In this document: piece after piece, positions 32,488 through 45,226 of the stretch
Numbering within the stretch: the stretch's first letter is position 1
Layout: the number at the start of each line of letters is the position of its first letter
From: Azolla caroliniana
Lineage: Eukaryota; Polypodiophyta
Assembly: GCA_043228905.1 (NCBI GenBank)
Contig: JBHGNT010000013.1
Location: 13,516,001 to 13,580,000 of the forward strand
DNA: 64,000 bases
Direction of reading: 5' to 3'
Position numbers and translations under genes: made by a program
Notes under the pieces: model-generated
What the model saw: only the letters and a program-made list of their open reading frames with translations
Database searches by the model: none
Told to the model about the DNA's origin: nothing

Positions 32488-35055
32488 CTTTAATCCAACA
32501 ATTTCTAGACAGATGTAATGCATTGTTGGTGAAATGTCCATTTGATGATGTGTTGTTGGATATTCAAGAGGCATTGTCACATGCTTTACAAGTGTTAGAG
32601 GTTTGTAGTTATCAACAATCACGGGTGATGGCTATGAAAAGTGAAGTACATGATCACAATTGTCATTCACATAAGTTTTTCCATGGGTTGCATGCATCTC
32701 ATGTTAGGATGAATGTGGTATGTGTAGAGATTGATGGAACTTTAAATACAAACCCACAAGTGATTATTGATGAGTGTGTTAAGCATTTCAAGAATCTTTT
32801 TGGGCATAACACAAGCAAGATCAATGTTCTTTAACTCAGTTACAATGATTGGTGGGCAACATGACATGTGGACCATGGAGGAGGATATACAAGAGGAGGA
32901 GGTCGAATATGTATTGTCACATCTCTCAGTTGATAAAAGCCCGGGTTGGGATGGCATTACGAATGAGTTTTTTAAAGCATTTGTAAAAGAACTCAAAGTT
33001 CCTCTAACAATGTTATTCCAAGAAGTGTGGAGTTCTGGTAAAATGCCTAATTAATGGAAAATAGGCCTAGTTAAGCTTATACCAAAAGTGGCATCTCCTA
33101 CGTCTTTTGCTCAATGGAGACCGATATCATTAATGGGTGGGTTGTATAAGATTTTTGCCAAAGTAATTGCAAATAGACTTCAAAAGGTATTGTCGTCTGT
33201 GGTTCATCCAATGCAATATGGGTTTATTAAAGGAAGGGATATCTTGCATAATATTTTGAATGTGCAAATGGCAGTGGATTATGCAAAAGAATCCAAACAA
33301 CAAATTGTAATGGTACAACTAGATATTGAGAAGGCATATGATCATGTAAGTTGGTCTTTTATTAATCAACTCTTGTCCCATATGGGTTTTGGGGAAAGGA
33401 TGTCTCGCATCCCCTTGTTGGTGGGATTAGGTGTAGTGTCACACATTATGTTAAATGGTGGAGTAACTAAAGAAATACCATTGGCAAGATCACTTCGACA
33501 AGGATGCCCATTGAGTCCATTGTTATTTGCAATTGCTACACACCCGATTTTGGTGAAGATGCATGAGTTGGAAACATGTGGGGAAATAGTTGGACTAGCT
33601 CTGCCATCAGGAAAACAATTGATAGCACAAGCATTGGCCGATGATTAGTTCTTATTCCTCAAAGCGGTACCTCATAATATAGCAAAAGCCATGGAGGTGT
33701 GGAATGTGTTTGCATTGGCATCAGGATTACATATAAATATGCGAAAGTCGATGCTCATTAGATGCACTGAGAGTGATTTGGTGGATCTTGGATGGTGTGG
33801 CCAAATATTGGATCAAGGCAATGTGTGTCGGCACTTAGGTTACCCTATTGGTGTTAATATCTCAACGTCTCAAAGTTTGAATTGGATATCGGGGACCATT
33901 TTAGACTAATTTATGTATTGGAAGTCTCAAGCATGGTCATTTAGTACTCGTCTCAAAGTGGTACAAGCTATAATGATTCCAATGATTTCTTATTTTTTGC
34001 CATTATTACCTTGGACAAAGAAATCACTTGATCAATTAGCTCGTTCACTTAAATATACATTGTGGAAGAAAGAATCAAGATTGGGTATGAGTTGGGTAGA
34101 TCATGGAACAATATTTGTACTCCAAAACGGTTAGGGGGAGTTGCATTACTAAACTTGGAGGATCATATGGTGGCTCGAAGATTCAATCTGTTGAAAGGTA
34201 TGTGCATAGGTACCCAACCTTGGGCAGAAATAATTCGTTCTTTTGTGGAAAAGGTTGGTATATACCATGGGAAAACTAGAATTAGAACATCGTGGTGGCA
34301 TGTTGTTAGTAGTACCCGTGCATTTAAATGTTCAGAATCTATTATGGTCCAACAATTAGTGCTTTCTTGGCAGCGATGCGACCTTTAGGACAGTTAGAAA
34401 TAAGTTTCATATACCACGGGGATATGGGTACACTTGGGAATCAATATTGGCATTGCCTAGATTAGTTTTCCCGATTCCAATGTTGCTGGTTGCAGACCCA
34501 TGGAAAGATTGGTCGTTTGGTATTGGACAATCAATTTTTGTGGTGAACACTAATGATGTATACCATAAGTTGGTTGAAGATAGAGCTTGGTTAGCAACCA
34601 AGGTTGCAAACACATGGTATATTACTCGACATGCAAAGTGGTGGACTAGAGTTCTGGATGCAGGATGGCAGTCTCATCTTCCGTTTCATGCTAAGGTGTT
34701 TCTTTGGCGTGTGATTGTTGGTGGGTTGCCATTGGCGGTGGCTTTAAAACGGTGAAATATTTCAAATGGGACATGTTTTTTTTGCATCGTGGTTGAGGAA
34801 GATGCCAGACATAGGTTCATTACATGTCCGGTTGCTAAAGCCATTTGGGTGATTATATCACAAATTTGGGCATCGATAATAGGCAATATTTTGTCACCTT
34901 TTAATTGGGTTTTTATTGATGACGATAAAGGCATGCCTGCACCATCATATAAGATCGTGTTTGACTACCTTAGGTATTGGGGGATGTGGTTTAATTGGAC
35001 CATGAGAAATGGGTTCTTGTTTGATGGACTTCATGGGATAACACCAACTTCGTAG
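32484..35055 (+). pseudogene. LINE-B ORF2 reverse transcriptase and C-terminal domain
   Basis: A linker (32484-32834) is followed by KSPGWDGITNEFFKAF (near 32940), FAQWRPISLMGGLYKIFAKVIANRL, QYGFIKGRDI, VQLDIEKAYDHVSW, LRQGCPLSPLLFAI and the catalytic ALADD followed by TAG (33646-33648), normally FADD. Further blocks FALASGLHINMRKS, HLGYPIGV and LPFHAKVFLWRVIVGGL (zf-RVT-like, near 34680) match plant LINEs. Frame changes occur near 32770, 34060 and 34440; stops include TAA 33052, TAA 33907 and TGA near 34753. Confidence 0.9.
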
Positions 35056-35376
35056 GATGAGAGGGAAATTGATGTGGCAATTTTCGCAACTATGTTCTTT
35101 GGGGACATTGTCCCGAGAGGAGATAGAGGTATGCCATCTAGTTTTGCAACACTTGAGAGGGTTTCCCCTGCATTATCACTACTCATGATGTAGTGAAGAT
35201 AGCAAGGGTTGTATTATCATCTTGTTTTAATAACAAAACATTGATTTACGAAAAGAAAAAAAGAAAAAAAGAAAGAGAGAAGAAGCTTGTATTTGTTGTA
35301 ACCGCCTGTTGGCGAAGAGTTTGAGCAGAAGATAGTTGCCTTTGTGTCTCCGTGGTATCCTACCTCTTTTCCATAG
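35056..35376 (+). other. LINE-B 3' end and spacer
   Basis: The remaining LINE 3' part ends in an A-rich tract (about 35251-35285). The next 90 bases up to the LTR fragment show no feature I recognise. Confidence 0.6.
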
Positions 35377-35577
35377 TGTTGAGAATCAAGCTCAACCTAG
35401 GCTAATGTGTGAACACACCCTTGAGAGTGTATGAACACTCAAAGGTCAAAAGTCACACCACTACTCTTTACACATTAACTATGTGTCATAGAATCATATT
35501 CTATGACACATAACTAATGAGTTTCTACATTCCCCATGACTGATAAGCTTCAGTAGTTAATGAAGCGAGAGAGTGAC
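35377..35577 (+). repeat. CopA-family LTR fragment, cut by GypC
   Basis: About 200 bases align with the first half of the CopA LTR (TGTTGAGAATCAAGCTCAAC start and the shared tagaatcatattctatgac block). It ends at gagtgac, where CopA continues into its TATA box. GypC begins there, so the other half must lie beyond the GypC far end, outside the window. Confidence 0.85.
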
Positions 35578-36034
35578 TGTTAGAGACATGAACTAATGTA
35601 AGCATTAGATAAGGATAGAATATAGATCTAGATAGAAAGGAGAGAGAGAGAAAGAAGGGTGCCGATCCACCCGACCACCCCCGAGCGAAGGGATCGAGAC
35701 GGACTTGAGCCTCGATCGGCGTCCCATACCACCGCCGTGTCGTCGAGTCGTACTTGGTGCTGGCGCACTCACTACAACAGTTGACCCACCACAAGATAGA
35801 GTCTCGACGTAGTCAACCAGATGAACAAATGAGGGTAGCTAGGCCTCTTATTTATAGCGATACCCAATGCCCCCAGGCAAGTTCACACTTGGCCTAATGG
35901 GTTGTCTCAATCCCGAGGATTAAAAGTAATCCTCCCCTTCTTTACATTCTCGTTTAACCCTCCCACTTATCCACATGTATAGAATACTACGGTAAATTCT
36001 CACCACGGGATATTATATGGTCATGCCCGTAACA
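35578..36034 (-). repeat. GypC 3' LTR (457 bp)
   Basis: On the minus strand it starts TGTTACGGGCATGACC and ends GTCTCTAACA. The reverse-complemented polypurine tract ctccccctcttta (36037-36049) adjoins it. No second copy is in the window. Confidence 0.8.
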
Positions 36035-36760
36035 TACTCCCCCTCTTTAAAACATTGCACTCTTGCAATGGAAAGTTAGGGAAGTTAGTTCTGAGAATAT
36101 TTTCGCGTTCCCATGTGGCATCTTTTATTGATTTATCCATCCATTTTATTTTAAATTCTTGGATTTCTTTAGTACGTAATTTTTTTGTTTTAACATCGAG
36201 AATTCTTTCTGGTACATGTGGTTTAGAAGATAATTCTTTAGAAGTAACCAGAGTTTCAGTTGTAACTGTATTGTCGCCAGAACCTAGAAGTTCTTTTAGA
36301 CGACTCACATGAAAAACTGGATGAATTTCAACACCATCGGGAAGAGCGAGACGATAGGTTGATGACCCAATGTGTTTGAGGACTGTAAAAGGTCCACATT
36401 GTCTTAGAATTGTGAGGTACACGTAAAAATACCTTCTGTCCAGGGTTGTATACACGAGGTTGCCTATGATGATCGACATAAAAACGTGCTCTATCTTGAG
36501 TTGTTTTTATATTATCTCGTGCAATATGCAACATATCTTGCATATCCTGAAGAAAGTTTTGCGTACTTTGCAACTCATCATGATGTATATTAACATCAAT
36601 CGGGGCTCGTGGCTGAAAACCAGACATCAACATAAAAGGACTATATCTCGTCAACGTATGCTTGGAGCTGTTATAAGCAAACTCCAAAATTGGGAGATGA
36701 CGTTCCCATTTTGTTGGTTTTGCACCAACGTATGGTCGAAGCTTTCCTCAATAATTTGAT
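36021..36760 (-). pseudogene. GypC integrase C-terminus and chromodomain
   Basis: Two overlapping frames carry, from right to left, [21 protein letters not shown], a helical DMLHIARDNIKTTQDRARFY, then CGPFTVLKHIGSSTYRLALP (GPY/F), HPVFHVSRLKELLG and a chromodomain-like IQEFKIKWMDKSIKDATWE. Frameshifts lie near 36400 and 36730. The chromodomain keeps the W/aromatic pattern in shortened form. It would guide integration; the frame breaks make it inactive. Confidence 0.85.
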
Positions 36761-38945
36761 TTACTCGTTCTGTTTGTCCATCGGACTGAGGATGATTCGT
36801 GGAGCTCATGCTCAATGTAGTTTCTAATTTCTTAAAGACTTGCGTCCAGAAGTCACTAGTAAACTTTGGATCTCGATCACTCACGATATCCATCAGTAAC
36901 CCATAAAAACGAAATAACTCATCAATGAATTGGTAAGCCAATTCAGGAGTTGTTATTGTGGTTTTAGTAGCAATAAATCTGGCCATTTTAGTTAGTTTGT
37001 CAACCACAACCCAGATGGCATCATGACCTTTTTGGGTGCGAGGAAGGCTAACAATAAAATCCATGGATATACTTTCCCACTTATTATTGGGAATGTCCAA
37101 GGGATGTAAAAGTCCTGCGGCTTTAAGTCTCTCGGCTTTGTTAACCTGACATTGGTGACATTTAGTCACATAACTATGTATGTCAGGGCGCATCTTAGGC
37201 CAATAGAATTGAGTGGAGATGAGAACGAGTATATGATGTATTCCAGGGTGCCCTGGTGAGGGGGCATCATGGCATTCAAAAAGAATCCTCTTTTTGACCT
37301 CAGGCAAATTTGGAACACAAACCTTCCCATTACGGTAGAGCAGACCGTTAGTAATGTGGAAGTATTCCTTCAAGGATGTGGTGGTGTCTATTCCAGACTC
37401 AACTCTTGCCCAGTATTTTGCAAAATAACTGTCATCAGGATACTTTCCTCGAAGGTGATCATAAAGATCTGATGATATTTCAGTGAAGCTAAGCATGTTA
37501 ACTTCACGGATGCGACTTAGTGCATCAGCGACAATGTTCATGGAACCTTTACGATATCGTATGGAAAAATCAAAGTCCTGGATGAGATTAGCCCATCGTG
37601 CCTTACGACCTTTCAGGTCTTGTTGGTCACAAAAATATTTCAAGGACTCGTGGTCCGTAGTTACTACAAAGCGATTTCCATAAAGATAATGGCACCATGT
37701 TTTGAGCGCATGTATAACTGCAAATAATTCATTTTCTTGAATGGTATACCGACATTGAGCAGAATCAAGTTTGTTACTCTCGAATGCTATTGCTTTACCA
37801 TCTTGATATAAGACAACACCTATAGCATAATCGCTTGCATCGGTTTCAACCTCAAAAGGTTTTGAAGGATCAAGTAAAAGAAGTGAAGGAGCCTTGCACA
37901 CTAGGTCCTTGAGTTCCTTAAAGGCGAGGTCTAGTGTAGCATTTCGGACAATAGGTTTTGCAGACTTACGTGTTTGACCTTTTAGAAGATCAGTAAACGG
38001 CGTCGTCAATTGGGAGTAATTACGAAGGGATTTTTGCAAAAACCTGACAAAACCAAGGAATGATCGAAGTTCTCGAATATTCCGAAGAGTGGGCCAAAGC
38101 TTGATTTTCTCGATGCGAGAAGGATCAATTTCAACTCCTCGTTCAGTTATGAGATGTCCAAGATAAGTAATTGATTTCTTGAAGAACTCACATTTTGAGA
38201 TCTTCACATAAAATTGTTTGTCATGCAATGTTTGTAAAACAAAGCGGACATGTTTAGCATGTTCTTGTAATGTACGGCTATAAACTAAAATATCATCCAA
38301 GAAAATAACGACAAATTTTCCAAGTTGTTCTCGGAAAATGTCATTCATTTCTTGTTGAAATGCAGCGGGAGCATTGGTCAAACCAAAAGGCATAACCAAA
38401 AACTCATAATTATGGCCATAGCGCGTATGAAATGCCATTTTCGGAACATCGTCCTCACTTATACGAATTTGATGGTAGCCAGTACAGAGATCAAGTTTCG
38501 TAAAATACTGAGCTCCTTGGAAACGATCAATTAGATCGTCAGCTCGGGGCAATGGATACGAATTCTTGATCGTCACTTTATTCAAGCGTCGGTAATTAAT
38601 ACACATACGCCATGTGCCCTCTTTCTTTTTAACCAAGAGAACTGGTGCACCCCATGGAGATTTACTATAACGTATATAACCCATTCGCAAATAGTCCTTG
38701 AGTTGCTTAGATACCTCATCCTCTTCGGATCGACTTAATCGATAAGGAGGTGTAGTTATTGGTGCAACACCAGGTACAATATTTATACGATGATCTATAT
38801 TATGTTTAGGAGGTAACCCATGTGGTAGTTCACTCGGAAAAACATCACGAAAATCATTTAAGATTTCATCAAGTTGTTGTTGTTCAAAATATGTTAATTG
38901 AACCGAGACATTATCGATATTGTAAATGTGAATGTCCGGATCAAG
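36651..38945 (-). pseudogene. GypC pol: RT, RNase H, integrase core (long open frame)
   Basis: The frame is open from the GypD border at 38945 to 36651. It holds the RT approach ([16 protein letters not shown]), RT with [31 protein letters not shown] and [11 protein letters not shown] (near 38300), RNase H with [13 protein letters not shown] and [10 protein letters not shown], the zinc domain with CHQCQVNK, and integrase D in [11 protein letters not shown] in VSDRDPKF and E in GQTERVNQ. The frame is lost just after the last motif near 36750. Catalytic residues are all present. This is the best-preserved part of GypC. Confidence 0.92.
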
Positions 38946-39410
38946 TGTTACTCCTTAGGGCCCGACAATAGCCTAACATAGCCCGGTGTCTATAGAAGAC
39001 ACTTTACCAAAAGGTGTTACGGTGAAACAGAGTTAGACCAACGATTAATCAGACCTTAATCGGTTACTTAAGCAACATATCCTTAATCTTAATACACGCG
39101 TAAGATAGAAAGTAATTAGCACATAATGGTAATCAATACACAGAGATAAGTCACTATAGCTTTATTAATTATCCATCGTCATTTACAATGTAACCGGGCC
39201 TCTTTATAGATCACCGGCTCTGCCTACAAAACGGTGCCAACCGGCGCACTAATATGAACCTGTCCGGATCCGGATCGGCATACCGATTTCGGTCGGTCCG
39301 TTCACTTCTCTAAAATCTACTTAATTACTTAATATCCTAATAACAACCTCCGATTATTTCTACCCTTTCATATTCTGGACTGTCCTCCACTCCTTGCCGG
39401 TTGGCTAACA
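38946..39410 (-). repeat. GypD 3' LTR (465 bp)
   Basis: Pairs with 53951-54412 with scattered differences. I see no clear polypurine tract next to it on the internal side (39411 onward), which is unusual. Confidence 0.92.
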
Positions 39411-39649
39411 CATGGCACGCCCGTGGGACAGTACCTTGTACGTCGAATCCCACTATCCGGCCTTCAATCCTCATCCAAAATGTCTAGAATGCTCTGATCG
39501 AGGGGCTCTAAGGGTTCTTTGGAAGGCTGATCGGACTACTGTTGTTGCTCCTCCTACGACTGCTCTGTTGGTTGTGACCGTTGCTCCAACTGCTGCTCCG
39601 TTAGCTATTGTTGTGATTCTTGTTGTTGCGCGGCCTGCAGCTCTTCTGG

Positions 39650-42507
39650 GCATTGCTCCTCTGATGGATGTTGCGCCGCTCCTGGTGTCGGTGGTTGTTA
39701 TGGGTTTTCCTCCCTTGGCTGCTCCGCCTGAGTTACATCCGGTTGGCTTGTCCCGACCGTGGCTCTATTCGTCCCGTGCTCCAATGATGGCTCTTCATCA
39801 CTGAGATTGATTGTTGTCGTGCTCTTCGTCGCCTCTTGCCGTAGCCTCTCCTTTTTGTAACTTTCAAACTGGATTCGGTTATCCTACCGATCATCGTCCA
39901 GTTGTGCCACGAGTTGCCGGACCATCGTTATCTATTCCTCAGCCAACGCTATGAAGTCCTCCGCCAATTCATCTTTCACGGCAGCAAAGTCTTCCTTTTC
40001 CAGCTTATAGAACTCATCGCCTTCTTTCTGCCATTTTTCTGCGTTCGCCCTCAGCAACTGTAGCTCGGCCGCATGCTTTGCCCACTTTGACCACCATAAT
40101 ACTGAGTTGTCTTCAATCAAATGCTTCGTTCGATTCTTCCATGCATGTACAATGCATCGGATCCGCTCCAGCCCCATCTTTGATTTGTTTTCAGCGGCCT
40201 GCCGGTCATCTTTCAACTGTTTGATCAGATTCGCCGTCACCACCTCCTGGTCCTTGTAGCGCACCAGTTGATTCTGATACATTGTATGCACTCTTTGTAA
40301 GACCATGGTAGCGCGTTCTGTTTCCGCCTGATGTTGCATTTGGAGCTCCATGTGTTCCTTCGCCGCTTCAGCTCGTATGGTTTCCTTTTCAGCCCGTTCT
40401 TCCGCTAGTGCCGTCTTTGCTCGTTGCACTTCATTCCGGAGCTCGAACATCTTCTCCTGCTGCCAGTCACTGTCAGTGATGAGCTTCTTGTATTCCAACT
40501 CAACATGTTTATAATCCCGGTGCAGGCGGTCAAACTCTTCTGATTTCAGCTTAAGCTTCTGATTGATCTAGCGGCGAGCTCGGTCTTCCCTATCCTTTTG
40601 CTGCCGAAGTTCTTCTTTGAGTCTCTTGATCTCCGTTTCCGCCATCCATCGGAGTTTATCCTTCTCTTGCAACACCTTTTCTTTCTCTTCCTTAAGCCAG
40701 TCATAGGCTTGGTGTCCCTTTCGCAGACTTTCTTCTGCTCGTCGGAGATTGCTAGCAGTCTTCCGTTGTTCCTCCTCTGCCGCCATTTTTAATTCTCTTT
40801 CCCTAGCCCGTAATGCTTCCTATACGGCCAGGTCTTCTTTGAGAACGGCAAGCTCTTGCGCATGCACTGTAATTATATCTGGGTTTGTTCCCGGCACCGG
40901 GGTCGTATTATTATGTTTAGTTGCCGGTGTTTCATTATTCTGTACATGTACCGGAGCCACTGGTTCTTGTTCCTGGGGTCCTGTGATGACCTTCTTAGCC
41001 AGTTCTTCCTTGGCGATTTCCACTTCTTGTTCCAAGCTCCGGATCCTTGACCGGGCCTTCTCTAGTTCTCCGGTTGTGGCTAGCAACCGGTCCACTTGTG
41101 CTTTCTCCTCTGCCTCCATATAATGGACCACTTTGGCTATTTGCTCACTAATCCACCGTAGCCATTGGCTCCTGGTGCCTAGTGGCTGTGTCGGCGTGGA
41201 GGGTTGGCCGATTTTTGTGCTTGCCACTGTCCGATCTTGTCTGGTTGACAACTCTGGCTCTAGTTGGGTACCACTTGGCAGGACTGGCTTTGTTTGTGCT
41301 TGAGTCGATCGTTCTAGCTCTGGTTGGTCCATCTGTGCCGGTGATGTAGGCAACTAAATCACCGGCTCTTGAATCACGGGTCTTGTCATGCTCTGACCCG
41401 CAGGCGGAGCCTACGGCGCAAGGACTTCTGTCCTTGGATCTGTTTGAACCGGTTCCGCCTCCACCCTTGCCTTTGGGCCTTCAGTGCGGGGTATCGGCGT
41501 CCTATCCTTTTCTGGACCCGATTGCTTCCCGGCATGGTCTGTAGTGCTCTTCTTCTGGCGCCGCTGGAGGTGCTCATTGGGCTCCTCCGCCGTTTCCTCC
41601 TCATGAGTCCCAAGATTGATTTTCATGGCCAAGGGATCTGGCTCCTGTTGACCCGGTCGGCGAAATGTAATTTTTATTGGTCGTGCCGGTGTTGCCTCCT
41701 GCGTCTCCGCCTGACTAGGCCGCTCGTTCGCCGTTTTCTCAGTGTCGGCCTCCTTCCCCTTGGTTGCCTTAGCAGCCAATAGCTGTTGCCGTTTCGAAGC
41801 CGGTTTGGAGGTTCCTTCGGCTATTCTTCCCCGCTTCTTTGCCGTGTTGCGCTCCACTAGTGGTGCTAACAGTGTGAGCCATTGCGCCATCGCCGACCAT
41901 ATTTTCCTTCCATCCTTCCCTTTGACCAAGTCGATGGCCGCGCGCAGTCTGTCGGCGATCAGTACCGACCAATCCACCTGTGTACCTTCATATGTGGCGA
42001 TAATTAACCCGGCTCTGTTCCTAGGCATTGCCAGGGGTCGAGGGTACACATGGCCATACTGATGCAGTACACGAGCAATCTCCTGAAATAAGCCATCCTC
42101 GCTGCCATGTGTGCGATAGGCCTTGCTGGCCAGGGAATACTCACTGAAGTATTTCGTGAGCTGCTTCGGGGTAGGGTTGTTGACGGTGAAGATGCCGCCC
42201 TCGGGTAGGCCCGTTAGGGCACGGATGGCCTCCTCTATGATTACTTCTGTGTCGATGGCTTTGACAACCCTTTCCGCCTCTTTGTGTGGTGGTGCCTCCA
42301 TGATACTCAAGAATCCTTCCAATCCGTGTTGCTTTAACCACTTCTTGGCTGCCTTAGAGAGCATCATGCAGTCCATTTCTACTTTTGAATTGATGGTTGC
42401 TAGTGAGGTAGGTGCGTTAGGGGGCTCTGGGTGCTCTCGTCTGATTATCTTCAATCGCTTGTGTGCATTTTCAATTCTCTATTCGCGAAATGAGAAGGCC
42501 TCCATGC
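39650..42507 (-). pseudogene. GypD third ORF downstream of pol (coiled coil), all stops TAG
   Basis: A single minus-strand frame from ATG near 42507 to about 39650 (about 950 codons) is broken only by TAG codons: 42479-42481, 41411-41413, 41354-41356, 40820-40822, 40568-40570, 39932-39934 and 39884-39886. The first third (EGFLSIMEA, WSVLIADRLRAAIDLV, WLTLLAPLVE) resembles plant-transposon-type domains found in extra ORFs of Athila/Tat elements (recollection). The rest is strongly charged and coiled-coil-like (QEVEIAKEELAKK, KTALAEERAEKETIRAEAAK). There is no signal peptide or membrane segment, so an envelope role is not supported. Confidence 0.75.
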
Positions 42508-42970
42508 GGTGTAGGTTTTCTTTCAGCATGTTCGCGCCTTTCTCGATTCTTGTGCATGCGAACGTCGTGTACTATAATGGCAATGAAGTGCCACATGGCG
42601 GCGTTTTAATGCACTATAAATAGCCCACTACTTGGCTTTTCAAAGTGCCCGTTCACCCCTCCTTTTCATTGCATGTGGCCGTTCGCTCCTCGCCATCGCA
42701 TAGTTTGGGTTTGATTGGATTTGATTTGATTTGATTTTTATTTATTTTAATTCGATCTTGTTAATATGTATCTGGCCCAAAAGGACCCTTCTCCGGATTG
42801 TGCTTGCTGATTGCATGACCGGTTATCGTCTCGTCGTGCTTACTGGTGTCCGGTGCGGTGTCAGCCTTTGTCTGCTCAAACGGGTTCCTTGGCATGGGTC
42901 CATAGTATGGTTTGAGTCGAAACCCATTCACCCATTTACCCATAACTTCACCGACGAGTGTCCCTAGCTG

Positions 42971-44318
42971 CTAAGAACCGTTGAACTCCCGTGTAATCCA
43001 ATATGGTTCGGTCCACCGAAACCGTAGCTTCCCCGGCATCTTACCCATCTGGGTCTGGAATACAAGTACTGGCTTGCCGATGCCAAACCTTTTTTCGTTA
43101 CCCTTCTGGTGTCGATCGACGAACTCTTTCCTTCGCCATTGCTCCAGTTCCATGTGCATCAGGCTGGCTATCCGGTGTTCCTCTAGTTCGCATAGTGCTG
43201 CTAGCCGGATGGTTTCTGACTCCTTCTCGTTCAGGCATTCCCTAACCTGTAACCGCAAACTAGGAACCTAGAATTAGATCGGCATTACTGCTTCCAATCC
43301 GAATGCCAATCGGAAAGGCGTTGTCCGGATACTTGTTTTACATGCTGTTCGGTAGGCCCAAAGTGCACTCTGCAGCTTTGTATCCCAATCCATCCGATTC
43401 TCATTGACGATTTTCCGGAGGATATTTTGTAGTGTGTTATTTGTGGATTCGGCTAATCCGTTGGCTTGCGGATAATACGGAGTGCTCCGCTTGTGTACCA
43501 CCGCATAGAATGTCGTCAAGCTTTCCAACACTTGTCCTAGGAAATGCCCACCTTGATCGTTGATTAGCTCGATCGGACATCCATACCGGCACCAGATATA
43601 TTCATATAAAAACTTTGCCGTGGATGCTGCGGTATTGTCACGTAGTGCTTTGGCCTCCACCCACTTGGTGCAGTAGTCCGTAGCAACAATCACGTATCGG
43701 TTGCCGGTTCTCACTGCTGGTGGTTTAAATGGGCCGACGAAGTCCATCCCCCATTTCTGAAATGGTTCCAATGGCAGTACCGGTTGGTGAGACATTCTTG
43801 CCTGTTTCGTTGGTTGGCCCATCCGTTGACACAAATCGCATTCTTTAGCATACCGGACGACATCTTTTAATGTTGTTGGCCACCATAGGCCACTCTACCA
43901 TATTTTCCTTGCCGTAGTGTCCCCAGCATAATGCCCTCCGGCAACCCCGCAATGTGCTTCACGCAGTATTTGGTCTTTTTCGTCGTTGCACACCGCATGC
44001 CGCCATATGCCATCCGCGCCTTTATGGTACAGTGTGTCCTGTAGTAGGTAGAAGTGCCGGTTTTGTACTGCTAATCTTTACCGCTCGTCTCAGTTCATCT
44101 CCTCTTGAGGTAATCCAGTGCTCAGGAATTGGTGCATGTTAGTGAGCCACTTGTCCTCCTTGGCGATCGTACCATTTGTTGTCGTTTCGGCTGTGACCCT
44201 AAACAAGTCTGCATCCGGAAATTCGTCTACGACCCCGTCACCGGTTTCTCCGGAGTCTAACCGGCTGAAATAATCCGCAACCGCATGTTGTATGCCTGGC
44301 TGGTGGAATATCTCGAAC
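42971..44318 (-). pseudogene. GypD integrase
   Basis: The zinc-domain end YAKECDLCQRMG is near 43860-43820. The core follows in 43834-43274: MDFVGPFKPP (D1), NDQGGHFLG (D2), NGLAESTNNTLQ (E). TAA and TAG near 43274-43285 end it. A second frame 43258-42971 gives the C-terminal part with FRWTEPYWI. The stretch 44318-43880 is the RNase H to integrase linker with broken frames. The preserved D, D and E show a former active integrase. Confidence 0.82.
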
Positions 44319-44592
44319 TCAAATTCCTATAATAATAGCTAGCGTCCACCGGGCGAGCTTTCGCGTGAGTGATGCTTTCGAGACCAAGTAAAGTAGCGCC
44401 GAATGATCTACATGAAAGGAAAATTTCCTCCCCAACAGACAGTGTCGGAACTTGGTGATGCTATAGATCATGGCCAAGGCTTCTCTTTCCGTCGTAGAGT
44501 AATTCCGTTCCGCCTGGGACAACTTACGGCTGGCATAATACACGGGCCGGTACCACTTGGGTTCGGTAAGTTGCATTAATGCACTCCCTATT
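44319..44592 (-). pseudogene. GypD RNase H, downstream of the CopD insertion
   Basis: YASRKLSQAERNYSTTEREA, HCLLGRKFSFHVDHSALLYL and ARWTL are RNase H blocks of a gypsy pol. The preceding FVDASD block lies beyond CopD near 49985. CopD broke the domain between them. Confidence 0.88.
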
Positions 44593-45216
44593 TGTTAGAA
44601 ATTGACGCTTTCAAAACCTTCACCTCTCGGCCACAACCGAGGAAACACGAATCAATGCAGCAGAAAACGAAAACACAGAGAGAGAGAGACTCGAATGCAC
44701 AGGGTTTAGCGTGGAAAACCCTAGACGGGAAAAAACCACGGGAGTGCAAGACTCCAACTATCACTATACGCAGGGAATGTACAATGGCGAGCTGCAAGGC
44801 GACGACCTTGAGCTCGCTGTCCTCGCCACAGGCGGCGGTATTACACAGAGGCGTCGACCTCTTCCTCTCTCTCTCTCTGCTGCTCTCACTTCGCTCCCTC
44901 TCAGTGGAAAACAGAAAAATGAGTAACAGACACAAAATTGTTTGCCCTAAGTCATATTTATACACATATGACTTTTGGGCTATTTACAAATATAGCCTCA
45001 AGGGCCCTTGGCAAACATATTCACAAATATGTCCCCACATCCGGATCTCTCTCCGGGTACATTCGTCATCCGGCTCCGTAGCCGGGGTCTTCATCATCCG
45101 GATCCGGAACCGGGTCTTCATCATCCGGCTCCGATACCGGGTACTCCTCATTCGGGTCTTCATTCCCGATTCCCGGACATCCGACCATCCCATCCGAAGG
45201 GACCGTAATCCCAACA
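44593..45216 (-). repeat. CopD 3' LTR (624 bp)
   Basis: Minus strand TGTTGGGATTACGGTCC...CAATTTCTAACA. It contains short catccgg-rich repeats related to the 54-bp units of CopC. The reverse-complemented polypurine tract aactcccccttcac follows at 45217-45230. Confidence 0.95.
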
Positions 45217-45226
45217 AACTCCCCCT

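Larger units (their letters stand above)
30069..35285 (+). mobile_element. LINE-B: plus-strand L1-type plant LINE, inactive
   Basis: ORF1 (DUF4283-like with zinc knuckle) is followed after six bases by ORF2 (endonuclease, RT, zf-RVT-like end), then an A-rich tail (35251-35285). This layout is usual for plant L1 LINEs. At least five frameshifts and several stops inactivate it. It differs clearly from LINE-A in ORF1 type and RT wording, so the window holds two LINE lineages. Confidence 0.9.

Noticed and set aside
39650-42507. Envelope gene, hence a retrovirus-like status for GypD
   Set aside because: No signal peptide, membrane segment or glycosylation-rich surface domain is seen; the protein is a soluble-looking coiled coil.
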